Of a stretch of DNA of 64,000 nt, positions 43,176-51,720 are shown piece by piece. Under the pieces are notes generated by a model. That model searched no databases, had not been told where the DNA came from, and saw nothing but the letters and a program-made list of their open reading frames with translations. The first letter of the stretch is position 1; the number at the start of each line of letters is the position of its first letter. Source of the DNA: RHLJ01 sp965222205 (GTDB lineage Bacteria; Bacteroidota; Rhodothermia; Balneolales; Balneolaceae); assembly GCA_965222205.1 (NCBI GenBank), contig OZ244932.1:124001-188000 (forward strand). The letters are read 5' to 3'. The position numbers and the translations under genes were made by a program.

Positions 43176-44600
43176 ATGAAGAAAACACTTGTTTGGTTTA
43201 GAAACGATCTGAGAATTCATGACAATGAAGTTCTTTTTAAAGCCTCAAAAGAGGGAGAAGTTTTACCCCTCTATATTTTTGACCCAAGACACTTTGGTGA
43301 GACTTCCTTTGGGTTTCCTAAAACGGGATCATACAGAGCTCGGTTTCTGATTGAATCCGTAAAGAACTTACAGGATAACTTGCGTAAGATTGGTGGAGAT
43401 TTAGTCATTAAAGCTGGGAAGCCTGAAGAACTTATTCCCGAATTGGTACACACCCATCACATTGAAAAAGTTCTGGCTCATAAGGAAGTCACTAAAGAAG
43501 AAACAGATGTTGAAGTGGCGGTCACATCATCCCTTGAAATATCGGTAGAGTTTATCTGGGGAAGCACGCTTTATCATATTGATGATATTCCATTTACCAA
43601 AGAGGAGCTTCCGGATATCTTTACTTCCTTCAGAAAGAAAGCAGAAAAAAAAGCTGAAGTAAGGGCATTGATTCAAGCACCAGATTCAATAAGGTTATTA
43701 GAAAATATAGCCCCTGGAGAAATCCCATCAATAGAAGAATTGGGGATACAAAAACAAGCGATTGATGAGCGTGCTGTACTTTCTTTTAGAGGAGGAGAAG
43801 ATGAAGCTTTGCAGCGAATAGAAAACTACTTCTGGAAAGAGGATCAGCTCAAAAATTATAAGTATACCAGAAATGGGTTATTGGGAGCGGATTACTCTTC
43901 AAAATTCTCTCCTTGGCTTGCAAACGGAACTCTTTCACCAAGAATGATTTATTGGGAAGTTAAACGCTATGAAGAAGAGCGTAAAAAGAACGTCTCCACC
44001 TATTGGATGATCTTTGAGCTTATTTGGAGAGATTATTTCAGGTTCTCTGCATGGAAACACAAGACTAAATTTTTCTTAAAGGGAGGCATTCAGGGAAAGG
44101 AAAGAAACTGGAATCAGAATAAATCAATTTTTCAAAAGTGGGCTGATGGTAAAACCGGTATTCCATTTATCGACGCAAATATGCGTGAACTTAATGAAAC
44201 AGGATTCATGAGCAATCGTGGAAGGCAGAACGTGGCAAGTTTTCTTGCACAAAATCTGAATATAGACTGGCGGATGGGAGCTGAATATTTTGAATCATTG
44301 TTGCTGGATTACGATCCGTGTTCTAATTATGGGAACTGGATGTATAATGCTACCGTTGGTCACGATCCCAGAAACCGGTATTTCAACATTTTACATCAAG
44401 CTGATCGCTATGATAAAAAAGGTGAGTATGTACGTTATTGGCTGAAGGAACTAAAATGTGTTCCATCCGAGTTTATCCATACACCCCATACAATATCAGC
44501 CGACCAACAAAAGTTATATGATTTAGAGGTAGGAATTGATTATCCTGAACCTATGATAGATTTGGAGCAAAGCTATGAAGAAATCAAAAACAGAGAGTAA
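43176..44600 (+). CDS. DASH-type cryptochrome
   Basis: The 474-residue protein (ATG at 43176) starts KKTLVWFRNDLRIHDNE, as the photolyase alpha/beta antenna domain does. It contains the linker and a FAD-binding helical domain with GLLGADYSSKFSPWLANGTLSPRMIYWEV. The C-terminal motifs WADGKTGIPFIDANMRELNETGFMSNRGRQNVASFLAQ, YDPCSNYGNWMYNATVGHDPRNRYFNI and YDKKGEYVRYWL assign it to CRY-DASH, flavoproteins that repair cyclobutane dimers in single-stranded DNA and may have sensory roles. A longer frame to 43140 is open but has no family sequence. It is followed by two small genes, one overlapping. Confidence 0.95.
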   Translation: MKKTLVWFRNDLRIHDNEVLFKASKEGEVLPLYIFDPRHFGETSFGFPKTGSYRARFLIESVKNLQDNLRKIGGDLVIKAGKPEELIPELVHTHHIEKVLAHKEVTKEETDVEVAVTSSLEISVEFIWGSTLYHIDDIPFTKEELPDIFTSFRKKAEKKAEVRALIQAPDSIRLLENIAPGEIPSIEELGIQKQAIDERAVLSFRGGEDEALQRIENYFWKEDQLKNYKYTRNGLLGADYSSKFSPWLANGTLSPRMIYWEVKRYEEERKKNVSTYWMIFELIWRDYFRFSAWKHKTKFFLKGGIQGKERNWNQNKSIFQKWADGKTGIPFIDANMRELNETGFMSNRGRQNVASFLAQNLNIDWRMGAEYFESLLLDYDPCSNYGNWMYNATVGHDPRNRYFNILHQADRYDKKGEYVRYWLKELKCVPSEFIHTPHTISADQQKLYDLEVGIDYPEPMIDLEQSYEEIKNRE

Positions 44601-44799
44601 GTCTAATATTCTGCAACTCGCTCAAAAGAGAAGTGTCAAAGAGATTAAACGTTCTTCAGAAGTGGCACGATCTTTATTTTCAGAAACATGGAGAGTATAC
44701 CTTGATGAGGTAAACATGGTATCTGTAAAAATGAAAAAATCTAAAGACTCAAAAATTGATAGCTCTAACGGCCCTGTCCGGTTATCTCTTGTAGATTAA
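44575..44799 (+). CDS. Small basic hypothetical protein overlapping the cryptochrome gene
   Basis: The 74-residue frame begins 26 bases inside the cryptochrome gene. It is rich in Lys, Ser and Arg, with no membrane segment or recognisable motif (SNILQLAQKRSVKEIKRSSEVARSLFSETWRVYLDEVNMVSVKMKK). The overlap and the DUF2256 gene right behind it suggest a three-gene operon. The sequence composition fits a real protein better than a shadow frame, but I know no family. Confidence 0.55.
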   Translation: MKKSKTESKSNILQLAQKRSVKEIKRSSEVARSLFSETWRVYLDEVNMVSVKMKKSKDSKIDSSNGPVRLSLVD

Positions 44800-44814
44800 G
44801 TTCAAGTGCGCAGA

Positions 44815-44952
44815 ATGAGGAAGAAGTCGGAGCTTCCGACTAAACTATGTGCTGTATGTAATCGGCCATTTAGTTGGAGAAAAAAATGGGAAAGAGATTG
44901 GGATTCCGTTAAATACTGCAGCGAACGTTGTCGTAGAAATTCAAAAACTTAA
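44815..44952 (+). CDS. DUF2256 small zinc-ribbon protein
   Basis: A 45-residue frame encodes the DUF2256 pattern: LCAVCNRPFSWRKKWERDW followed by DSVKYCSERCRR, with four Cys arranged CxxC and CxxxC for zinc. An alternative GTG start at 44806 would add three residues. DUF2256 genes often lie next to cryptochrome or photolyase genes, and here it follows the DASH cryptochrome, suggesting a shared though unknown role. Its last 12 bases overlap the end of the convergent SDR gene. Confidence 0.88.
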   Translation: MRKKSELPTKLCAVCNRPFSWRKKWERDWDSVKYCSERCRRNSKT

Positions 44953-45669
44953 TCGATCCCAAATAAATTGAGGCACAGACTTAGCAACCCATGCTATTAA
45001 TCTCCAGCGTTTCGTTATGTATACATGGTTTTTTTTAGCTTCAATCCCCTTGATCATTTGTTTTGTAGCCTTTTCCACCGAAGCTACCCAAAACATGCCT
45101 TTATTATTTTCGGTCATCTCGGTGTGGATGAAACCCGGTTTTATATCAGTAATGGTAATATCAACGCCCATTCGGTTTGCTTTCTGGCGAAAACCGATCA
45201 TATAATTTGAAATGAAGTGTTTAGAAGCGGTATAAGCCGCTGCCCGGCCTGAAGCAAGAGTAGAGGCAATGGATGACATTCCCACAATTTGTCCGGACTT
45301 TTTCTCATCCAGAAAGTGCTGAAAGGCTACATTCATCCCATGAGCAAACGCAGTAACATTTACATCAATAGTTTGTTTGTCGGAGCCCCAGGTTAGCTTT
45401 CGGGAATCGCGACCAACTCCCGCATTTAAGATCATGATATCCAGACCGCCCATATCTTTGATTAGTTCCTGATAGACAGATTCTGCTTTTTTAATATCAG
45501 TTACATCTAATGGCTTGATGAAAGCAAGCTCACCGATTTCTTCTTTTATCTCTGTAAGTCGCTCAGCTCTTCGACCAATTAAACCTACTTTATATCCTTT
45601 TTGTGAAAATTGAATGGCCAATTCTCTTCCTATTCCTGAGGTAGCACCCGTAATAATTACGTTCTTCAT
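44941..45669 (-). CDS. Short-chain dehydrogenase/reductase (SDR)
   Basis: The 242-residue protein is a classical SDR: cofactor loop ITGATSGIGRELA near the N-terminus, LNAGVG, the catalytic Ser in VGMSSIASTLASG and YTASK (Tyr-x-x-x-Lys). The basic residue after the glycine loop (GRRAERL) points to NADPH. The C-terminal end (WRLIAWVAKSVPQFIWDRLSF) is hydrophobic and may sit at the membrane. Substrate unknown. It overlaps the TolC-like gene by four bases and is the last gene of the DUF4956-HlyD-TolC operon, so its activity might be linked to whatever that system handles. Confidence 0.93.
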   Translation of the reverse strand: MKNVIITGATSGIGRELAIQFSQKGYKVGLIGRRAERLTEIKEEIGELAFIKPLDVTDIKKAESVYQELIKDMGGLDIMILNAGVGRDSRKLTWGSDKQTIDVNVTAFAHGMNVAFQHFLDEKKSGQIVGMSSIASTLASGRAAAYTASKHFISNYMIGFRQKANRMGVDITITDIKPGFIHTEMTENNKGMFWVASVEKATKQMIKGIEAKKNHVYITKRWRLIAWVAKSVPQFIWDRLSF

Positions 45670-46904
45670 TTTATTGGTTCGAGATTCTCTGACAAATAAT
45701 TAATCAATGGTTGTTGAGTGAGTACATCAAAGGTAAACAGAAATTCCAGATATTGTTCAATCACTCGTTGCTTCGACTTTAACAATACTTCTTCAAGCTT
45801 TAAAATTCCCTCTTTCATCTCAAGTATAGCAATAGGATCATAATCTTCAACTCTGGCTAAATTTTGAACGAGGTTTTCAAGATCAATTTCCTCGGTTTGT
45901 TTAACAATCTGATTATGATGAGCAATCAGGTTTTTAAGATACTCGTATTCGAGAACCCGGTTTACAGAGTCCTGAAATTGTTCACTTTCAAATTCATTTC
46001 TCAGTTCAATTTCATCCAACCTTCGTTCGGCAATCTGGGCTCTGTTGTTTTGAAAAATGGGAATAGTAATTCCTACTGAATATCCAATTTCAGAATCGCG
46101 ATTTGTAAAAGGGAAGTACTCTCCTTGAATGTAACCAATATCAAAATCTGCTTTTTCAACGCGTACTTCCTGTCTGGCCACTTCAATTTGTTGTGCTATT
46201 AACTCCAGTTCTTTAGAGCTGATGGATGAGTTTGCCAGCTTAGTTGCCATGCTGTCGATGGTGGAAACTGAAACAAGTTCAAAGTTAGTCCAATCAAAAT
46301 CAGATATTCCAAAAATCACTGAAATTGTTTTTCGTATTCGATTCCATTCGGTAAGAGCATCATCAAGAGTTTCGAGTTTTTCTACCTGATCAATTTTCGT
46401 TTCAGCAAAGTCACGGGCATCAAAAAGATCGCTTTCCATGTTCTGCTGAAAAATAGTTGCCATATGAGTAGTTAAGGAAGATTGCTTCAAAATCAGTTCA
46501 TAGAATTGCTGCTCAAAAAGATAATCAAGCACATCTTCGTAACGGGAAAGGAGGTTCTCTTTGAACTCAACCTCTTTTCTAAGGTCCAGTTCTTTTTTTG
46601 TAGCATTGAAGAAAGCATTGTTCCGGCGAATTTTCCATGGATTTCCAGGTCTGATCCGAACCGCGTACTGAAGATCCTCATAATTAAGTTCATCATTGCC
46701 GGCGCGTAACTCAAGTTCGTCAATTATGGGAAGCCGGTAGTTTTGTGGACTAAGAAAATTCCGTTGAGCATCATAGCGTTCAAGATTAAGGTCTTCGAAT
46801 GCAGTAAGTAGGTAATCGGAAACGGTTTCCTGAGCGTCTAAACTCGTAACTGATAAAAATAGAGCTCCTAAAACCAGGGTTATTTTTAGAACAAAATGCT
46901 TCAT
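45666..46904 (-). CDS. TolC-family outer-membrane channel protein
   Basis: The 412-residue protein has a signal peptide (LVLGALFLSVTSLDAQ) and is mostly helical with long coiled coils, interrupted by YSVGITIPIFQNNRAQIAERRLDEIEL. The latter is the characteristic TolC-family segment in which the second repeat returns to the periplasm. TolC proteins trimerise into an outer-membrane channel with a periplasmic tunnel. Overlaps of four bases with the adaptor gene upstream and the SDR gene downstream show one translational unit. The channel thus has an adaptor but no recognised pump in the window. Confidence 0.88.
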   Translation of the reverse strand: MKHFVLKITLVLGALFLSVTSLDAQETVSDYLLTAFEDLNLERYDAQRNFLSPQNYRLPIIDELELRAGNDELNYEDLQYAVRIRPGNPWKIRRNNAFFNATKKELDLRKEVEFKENLLSRYEDVLDYLFEQQFYELILKQSSLTTHMATIFQQNMESDLFDARDFAETKIDQVEKLETLDDALTEWNRIRKTISVIFGISDFDWTNFELVSVSTIDSMATKLANSSISSKELELIAQQIEVARQEVRVEKADFDIGYIQGEYFPFTNRDSEIGYSVGITIPIFQNNRAQIAERRLDEIELRNEFESEQFQDSVNRVLEYEYLKNLIAHHNQIVKQTEEIDLENLVQNLARVEDYDPIAILEMKEGILKLEEVLLKSKQRVIEQYLEFLFTFDVLTQQPLINYLSENLEPIK

Positions 46905-47896
46905 CTTATGATGATTTTCTCTCCTACTGGTAACCCATTTTGATCGGGTATTTCAATAAAAACTTCCAGACCAAAAGCTTTAACACTGGTCGATTTTTGT
47001 AGAATCTGTGGAAGTTCTACCACTGATCCAAAGCCAATTATTCTTCCCGTTGCAAATAACTCAGTATGTTCAAGTGCCTGAATGGTAACCGATTCTCCGA
47101 GGGACTTATCACGGTCCTTTTTTCCTACCAAATACCCTACTGCGGAAGTTGGGTGCAATGGGTTAACAGATACTACCGAAGTAAATGCTTCTATTTGCTC
47201 TCCTTCCTTCACATATACATTTTCGATGACTCCGGCGAAGGTGGCATATTTATTAAGCCGCTCATCTTCTTCAAGTTTCCAGTCTAATTCCTGCTGGGCA
47301 AGATCAATTTCAGCCTGCATCTGTGATTGATCAAATTCGTGATCCTGTCGCAAGTCCTGCTCTTTGATATTCACGGCTTCAATTTCTAAAAGACCTTTAG
47401 CACGAATTGATCTGATTTGCAATTCCAGAGCAGTAAGACTGTCCTCAGATATTGGCGTAGTTCGATCATTTAGAATTTCATTGGTTAATGATCGGTTTAA
47501 ATTGATCCGATTTTGGATAAGTGCAACTTCACTCTGTGTGTCATTTCGGATGATTCTTTTCTCAGAATCGAGAAGCTTAATTTCAGATTCCAGAAGCTTT
47601 TGTTTTTCGAGTTTCTCAGACTTTAGGAGTTCGACCTTTTTTTCAAGTTTCTGGATTTCAAGAGTTAATTCCTGGCTCGAAAGCGTGACCAGTAAATCTC
47701 CGGGCTGAATGGTTTGTCCGGGCACGACATAAACTCCATCAATCACTGCAGATTTTTCCGCATTGATCTTATAATCTTTTGAATATGTTATTCCAAGAAA
47801 TGAACTACTTCCTTTGAAGTACCGGTTGTTAATTGTGAGAAGGCTCACAAAAAGAACTGCAATGAATATGTAAAATGAGTTAGGTCCCTTTTTCAT
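46901..47896 (-). CDS. HlyD-family periplasmic adaptor protein
   Basis: The 331-residue protein has an N-terminal membrane anchor (FYIFIAVLFVSLLTI), a half-lipoyl segment (VDGVYVVPGQTIQPGDLLVTL-like), and a long coiled coil (~85-215, with EIQKLEKKVELLKSEKLEKQKLLE). The second half-lipoyl part is YATFAGVIENVYVKEGEQIEAFTSVVSV, followed by a beta-barrel end. This is the domain order of membrane-fusion proteins of tripartite exporters. The ATG overlaps nothing upstream but lies nine bases from the DUF4956 stop. Its natural partner would be an inner-membrane pump; the only inner-membrane protein in the operon is DUF4956. Confidence 0.9.
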   Translation of the reverse strand: MKKGPNSFYIFIAVLFVSLLTINNRYFKGSSSFLGITYSKDYKINAEKSAVIDGVYVVPGQTIQPGDLLVTLSSQELTLEIQKLEKKVELLKSEKLEKQKLLESEIKLLDSEKRIIRNDTQSEVALIQNRINLNRSLTNEILNDRTTPISEDSLTALELQIRSIRAKGLLEIEAVNIKEQDLRQDHEFDQSQMQAEIDLAQQELDWKLEEDERLNKYATFAGVIENVYVKEGEQIEAFTSVVSVNPLHPTSAVGYLVGKKDRDKSLGESVTIQALEHTELFATGRIIGFGSVVELPQILQKSTSVKAFGLEVFIEIPDQNGLPVGEKIIIR

Positions 47897-47905
47897 ATCA
47901 ATCTC

Positions 47906-48583
47906 CTAATTTTCTTCCTGGAATGCACGGTAATCAGCTCTGATACGGTCAATGCCTTCTACTTTTTGCAGTTCAGATAAAAATAATGTGTTATCAACCT
48001 CAGGTTTAAGCTCAATGGAGTATTCAAAATCAAATCGTCCCGAAGCTCTTGTTCTTACCTGCACATCTTTAAATTCCTGGCAGAATTTTTCAATAATTGA
48101 GATTGCGTATGAAAGGTGCTCCTTATCAGCAAGCCGGAATTCAAGTTTACCCCGTACTCTTTCTTTGGATGAGAAAGGAGTCATGTTTAAAACAAGAGCC
48201 ATAATACAAAACAAGATGGTTCCCACGAACGCGATGGTATAACCAAACACACCAATAGCCAAACCAACACTTAATGAAGCAAAGAGAAAGATAATATTTC
48301 GGGCATCGGTTATTCGGGTTCTGAATCGGATAATAGCGAGAGCACCAAAAGCGCCAAGTCCACGGGCAAGGCTGTCACCAATGGCCATCATTACCATAGC
48401 CGCTACAATAGAGCCTAAAGACATAGCCTGGAAAAAGTTTTTAGGGTATTGATGCCCCGAAAATGTAAGCTTATGAGTAATCGCAATCAGAGACGATAAA
48501 ACAAACGCCCACAACAAAGAATAAAAAACATTCAGAAATGTGGGGTAATCGTAAACCGGTTGATCCGGAAAAAGTTCAAACAT
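47906..48583 (-). CDS. DUF4956 multi-pass membrane protein
   Basis: The 225-residue protein has about four membrane helices in the first 130 residues (VFYSLLWAFVLSSLIAITHKLTF, SLGSIVAAMVMMAIGDSLARGLGAFGALAIIRFRTRI, ARNIIFLFASLSVGLAIGVFGYTIAFVG), where GAFGALAIIRFRTR is the DUF4956 hallmark. A cytoplasmic ferredoxin-like tail follows. DUF4956 genes are often next to VTC-type polyphosphate polymerase or CotH genes. Here neither is present; instead an adaptor and a TolC-like channel follow. It is the first gene of the operon. Function unknown. Confidence 0.9.
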   Translation of the reverse strand: MFELFPDQPVYDYPTFLNVFYSLLWAFVLSSLIAITHKLTFSGHQYPKNFFQAMSLGSIVAAMVMMAIGDSLARGLGAFGALAIIRFRTRITDARNIIFLFASLSVGLAIGVFGYTIAFVGTILFCIMALVLNMTPFSSKERVRGKLEFRLADKEHLSYAISIIEKFCQEFKDVQVRTRASGRFDFEYSIELKPEVDNTLFLSELQKVEGIDRIRADYRAFQEEN

Positions 48584-48677
48584 AGTATATAATTAATGCA
48601 CGCAAAGAGGCTGCTGATCAAGTCTTAAAACCAACATCAATTATACTATACTTTTTACGATAAGAAAAGGGGTACTG

Positions 48678-49226
48678 TCAGGCTTTTGAAAGTTCCGGCA
48701 TACGGGTTTTAGCATATTCAAATCCACCAAAAAGAACGCCTGAGTACACCAGATCACCAAGCACAGTATTATGGAAAAAGGGAATCGCCATTTCGTAGCA
48801 TAGTATTAACCCGGCGGCATTAAGCGGATAATCAGGATCACTCAGCCATACACCAAAATTAGAAACCACAAAAAAGATGACAGATGCGCTTAAGCTTCCA
48901 ACAAGAACTCGCGGCAATGTAACTTTCTTAAGCAGAAAGATACCGGCAATAACGATGAGTGCTATTGCTCCATATACCCATGCAAAGCCGGGAGTAAAGA
49001 GTGTAAAGCCCTGATAATAGCTGGCGTACAAAATATTATTGATGAGCAAATCACTTAAAAACATAGCCAGTAAAGGGAGAATGAACGAGAGTTTCTTATC
49101 CGAAAAATAAGCTGCCCCCATTAACGACATGGCACCAATCGGCGCAAAATTGTAAGGATGAGGGATTAACCTTGATATTGCAGCTGCGAGGATTAACCCG
49201 GAAAGAATAATAAATCGTTTATTCAT
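48678..49226 (-). CDS. DUF6580 membrane protein
   Basis: From the ATG at 49226 the protein has 182 residues and about five membrane helices. The first segment ILAAAISRLIPHPYNFAPIGAMSLMGAAYFSDKK is characteristic of DUF6580, a family resembling the substrate-binding S component of ECF transporters. LLAMFLSDLLINNILY and the ending YDLVYSGVLFGGFEYAKTRMPEL-like segments also fit. The transported molecule, if any, is unknown; there is no ECF energising module nearby. An upstream in-frame extension to 49274 runs into the hairpin of the yceI terminator and is not used. Confidence 0.85.
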   Translation of the reverse strand: MNKRFIILSGLILAAAISRLIPHPYNFAPIGAMSLMGAAYFSDKKLSFILPLLAMFLSDLLINNILYASYYQGFTLFTPGFAWVYGAIALIVIAGIFLLKKVTLPRVLVGSLSASVIFFVVSNFGVWLSDPDYPLNAAGLILCYEMAIPFFHNTVLGDLVYSGVLFGGFEYAKTRMPELSKA

Positions 49227-49251
49227 AATGTGATTTTTTAAAGTTGCTCTA

Positions 49252-49289
49252 AAATAAAAAAAGCATCGCTCCAAAGAAACGATGCTTTT
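49252..49289 (-). terminator. Intrinsic terminator after yceI
   Basis: AAAAGCATCG (49259-49268) pairs with CGATGCTTTT (49280-49289) around an 11-base loop, and the minus strand continues with a T-rich run. It ends the YceI transcript before the DUF6580 gene, so the two are not one operon. Confidence 0.85.
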
Positions 49290-49313
49290 CGATAAACAGA
49301 ATATATTTACTAT

Positions 49314-49925
49314 TTATTGGGCTGTTGCATTCAGTTCTACGTTTAAAGTGATATCCACTTCGTTACCAACAACGGCATCAGATACCCAATCGCCGGTTCC
49401 AACTCCAAAGTCATTACGCAAAAGCTGGAATTCTGAAGAAATACCTGCTACTAAAGCATTTTCACGGAATGGATGATCTTGCACACCAAGAAGTGTAAAT
49501 GGTAATTCAAAGTCTTTGCTTTCATCTTTAATTGTCAGCGTTCCATAAGCTACAAAGTTGTTATCCCCATCAGCAGCTTCAATACGATCGCTTGTAAACG
49601 TAATTGTTGGGTATTCAGAAGCATTGAAAAAATCTGCGGATTGAAGGTGACCGTCTCTTCGTTCATTTTTTGTGTTAATACTCGCAACCTGTATCGTTAC
49701 ATCAAGACTGCTTTCTTCCAGATTATCAGGTGAGAAGTTCACATTAGCTGAGTAATCTTCAAAGGCACCGGGTACTTTAGCAAAAAAGTGTCTTACTTCG
49801 AAGTTAATTGAGCTGTGCGTTTTATCTACAGACCAGGATGTGGCTTCCATCCTAACCATAGCTACAGAAGCTACTGTAAATATAGCCAGTGCAAACAGCG
49901 AGAATAATTTTTGAGAGAGTTTCAT
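49314..49925 (-). CDS. YceI-family periplasmic lipid-binding protein
   Basis: The 203-residue protein has a signal peptide (LFALAIFTVASVAMV) and the YceI lipocalin-like barrel: WSVDKTHSSINFEVRHFFAKVPGAFEDYSANVNF, SIDVTIQVASINT-like, and RRDGHLQSADFFNASEYPTITFTS. Relatives bind isoprenoid chains such as octaprenyl phosphate or polyisoprenoids in the periplasm. No enzymatic role is implied. Single gene with its own terminator. Confidence 0.93.
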   Translation of the reverse strand: MKLSQKLFSLFALAIFTVASVAMVRMEATSWSVDKTHSSINFEVRHFFAKVPGAFEDYSANVNFSPDNLEESSLDVTIQVASINTKNERRDGHLQSADFFNASEYPTITFTSDRIEAADGDNNFVAYGTLTIKDESKDFELPFTLLGVQDHPFRENALVAGISSEFQLLRNDFGVGTGDWVSDAVVGNEVDITLNVELNATAQ

Positions 49926-50058
49926 ATCAGTAATAATTTAATTTTGATTAAATAGTTGGTTAATCAACTACAAGAAATACTAATTCGTTCAATATTAAAC
50001 TATTTTTATTCAGTCATAAAATTCGTTTTCGCTATAACCCTGATAGAGAATAATTTGG

Positions 50059-50667
50059 CTATTTAGCAGAACTTGTAAAGCGATTTCCTTTTATTCTGAA
50101 TCGCCAGGGGAGTTTGGCATCTTCACCTGCGTAGTCAACGCCAACACGGGGAGATGCAAATAACTGAGAGGGTGAAATTGTTTTTCCATGATCCTCTATC
50201 CAAATTTCATCCCCAAGTAAGTCAACGCCATAGTTTTTGGTAGTAATACCCAACGCCTGAGAAGCAATTCCAGGCCCGCCACCGACAGATCGCTCCAAGT
50301 TGGTTTTCTTTCTTCGTTGAAGGATTTCATCTATTCCATCCAGAGGTTCGATTGCACGAATCAACACCGCATCAGCAAAACCTTCTTTATTGGTAACCAC
50401 ATTGAACAGGTGATGGATTCCGTAGCAGAGATAGACATAAGCATAACCAGGTTTACCAAACATGATTTTAGTGCGTTTGGTTCTACCATGAACATGAGAG
50501 TGGCAAGCTTTGTCGGTTCTACCGTTGTAGGCTTCGGTTTCTACAATGATTCCAGAAGTTTCGATTCCATTAAACTGAGTGCAGAGGACTTTGCCAAGAA
50601 GCTCTTTAGCGATGAGAACTACATCTTCTCTTTCGTAGAACGTACGGGAGATCTTAGTCGGTTTCAT
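50059..50667 (-). CDS. DNA-3-methyladenine glycosylase (Aag/Mpg type)
   Basis: The 202-residue protein is an AAG-type base-excision enzyme that removes alkylated purines. The N-terminal SRTFYEREDVVLIAKELLGKVLC, the catalytic stretch GIIVETEAYNGRTDKACHSHVHGRTKRT (Glu before AYNG is the general base), and FGKPGYAYVYLCYGIHHLFNVVTN are all family hallmarks. The ATG at 50667 overlaps the YihY stop by one base (TGATG); an upstream TTG is less likely. Translational coupling with yihY is apparent. Confidence 0.95.
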   Translation of the reverse strand: MKPTKISRTFYEREDVVLIAKELLGKVLCTQFNGIETSGIIVETEAYNGRTDKACHSHVHGRTKRTKIMFGKPGYAYVYLCYGIHHLFNVVTNKEGFADAVLIRAIEPLDGIDEILQRRKKTNLERSVGGGPGIASQALGITTKNYGVDLLGDEIWIEDHGKTISPSQLFASPRVGVDYAGEDAKLPWRFRIKGNRFTSSAK

Positions 50668-51575
50668 CAATCCAATGCAGAATAAGGATTGTCCTCGTAG
50701 GAGGATTTATCCATAAAGTAAGTTTCCCTGAAGGCGCGGGTAAGAATTACTGAGATCACAAAAAGCATAGAAGTGTAAAAAGCCCAAATGCCAATAATCA
50801 CAAAAATAGCGTATCCCTGATAAAAATATTGATAGGTCGAAAAGGCGTAATTGAGGTAGGTGCTTACAATTAACTTAGCAAGCTCAAACAAAGTAGTGTA
50901 AATAGCCGCACCTGTCATGGCTACTTTTGGGGATATACGTCGCTCACTTACAAAGCGGAAAATGGCATACATCAAAAAGAAGGTAAAAATAATAGGCAGG
51001 GCGAAATCAAGTACGTCATAAATCCATGGTAAACGGATTTCAATCTCAGTATACGGAACCCGAATCACGCTTAAATCCAGCAAAGAGATAACAGAAATTG
51101 CCAGACTGAAGAAGAGGAAGACAGAGCCGATCACTCCAAAACCGAGAAAATTGTATAGAATATCTTTAAAGGGATGCTTTTTGTCTTTGATATCAAACAC
51201 TTCAAAGATCACATGTTTAAAACTATGGAGGAGACCTTGCGTGAAAAGCATGAGAATTATCAAACCTGCAATCCCAAAAATGGTTCTGGCCCCAACCAAG
51301 GGACTTAAAATATTTCTAAGGGTTTGTTCTCCCTGGATAATATCCGATTCCGTTGCTTCAAATGTAAACACAGGGATGAGTTCGGAACCATATCGTACGA
51401 TTTCATCAAAAGCGGTATCATAGGAAAGGATATACCCAATGATTGAAACCAGGATAAGGGTAAATGGGATGGCACAAATAAACAGATTGAAGGTGATCGC
51501 AGAGGCATTAAAAAAAATGTCTTTGTCTCCCATCAGAGAAAACGCCTTCTTCCAAAAATCCTTGATGTGTTCCAC
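50667..51575 (-). CDS. YihY/BrkB-family inner-membrane protein
   Basis: The 302-residue protein has six membrane helices and the YihY signature: FFNASAITFNLFICAIPFTLILVSIIGYIL at the start, FTFFLMYAIFRFVSERRISPKVAMTGAAIYTTLFELAKLIVSTYLNY near the end. The family was formerly called tRNA-processing RNase BN in error; its function is unresolved, with transport suggested. The start is a GTG at 51575. It is divergent from mutS (145-base gap) and is coupled to the glycosylase gene downstream. Confidence 0.9.
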   Translation of the reverse strand: MEHIKDFWKKAFSLMGDKDIFFNASAITFNLFICAIPFTLILVSIIGYILSYDTAFDEIVRYGSELIPVFTFEATESDIIQGEQTLRNILSPLVGARTIFGIAGLIILMLFTQGLLHSFKHVIFEVFDIKDKKHPFKDILYNFLGFGVIGSVFLFFSLAISVISLLDLSVIRVPYTEIEIRLPWIYDVLDFALPIIFTFFLMYAIFRFVSERRISPKVAMTGAAIYTTLFELAKLIVSTYLNYAFSTYQYFYQGYAIFVIIGIWAFYTSMLFVISVILTRAFRETYFMDKSSYEDNPYSALD

Positions 51576-51663
51576 AGAGTGAGTTTAGTTGACTCTAAAA
51601 TACACGCGTTCCCCCTTTAATTCAAAACATGCGGCACGCTTAGTTTTTAACTCTATTCATTGG

Positions 51664-51671
51664 TATGTTTG
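51664..51671 (+). promoter_or_regulatory. Candidate promoter element of mutS
   Basis: TATGTTTG fits the Bacteroidota -7 consensus TAnnTTTG and lies 49 bases before the mutS ATG. A convincing -33 TTTG is not visible, so this is a weak call. Confidence 0.35.
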
Positions 51672-51720
51672 ATGCTCAGTTAAATCCACAAAATAAAGTT
51701 AGCAAAGCATATTACTGCCG

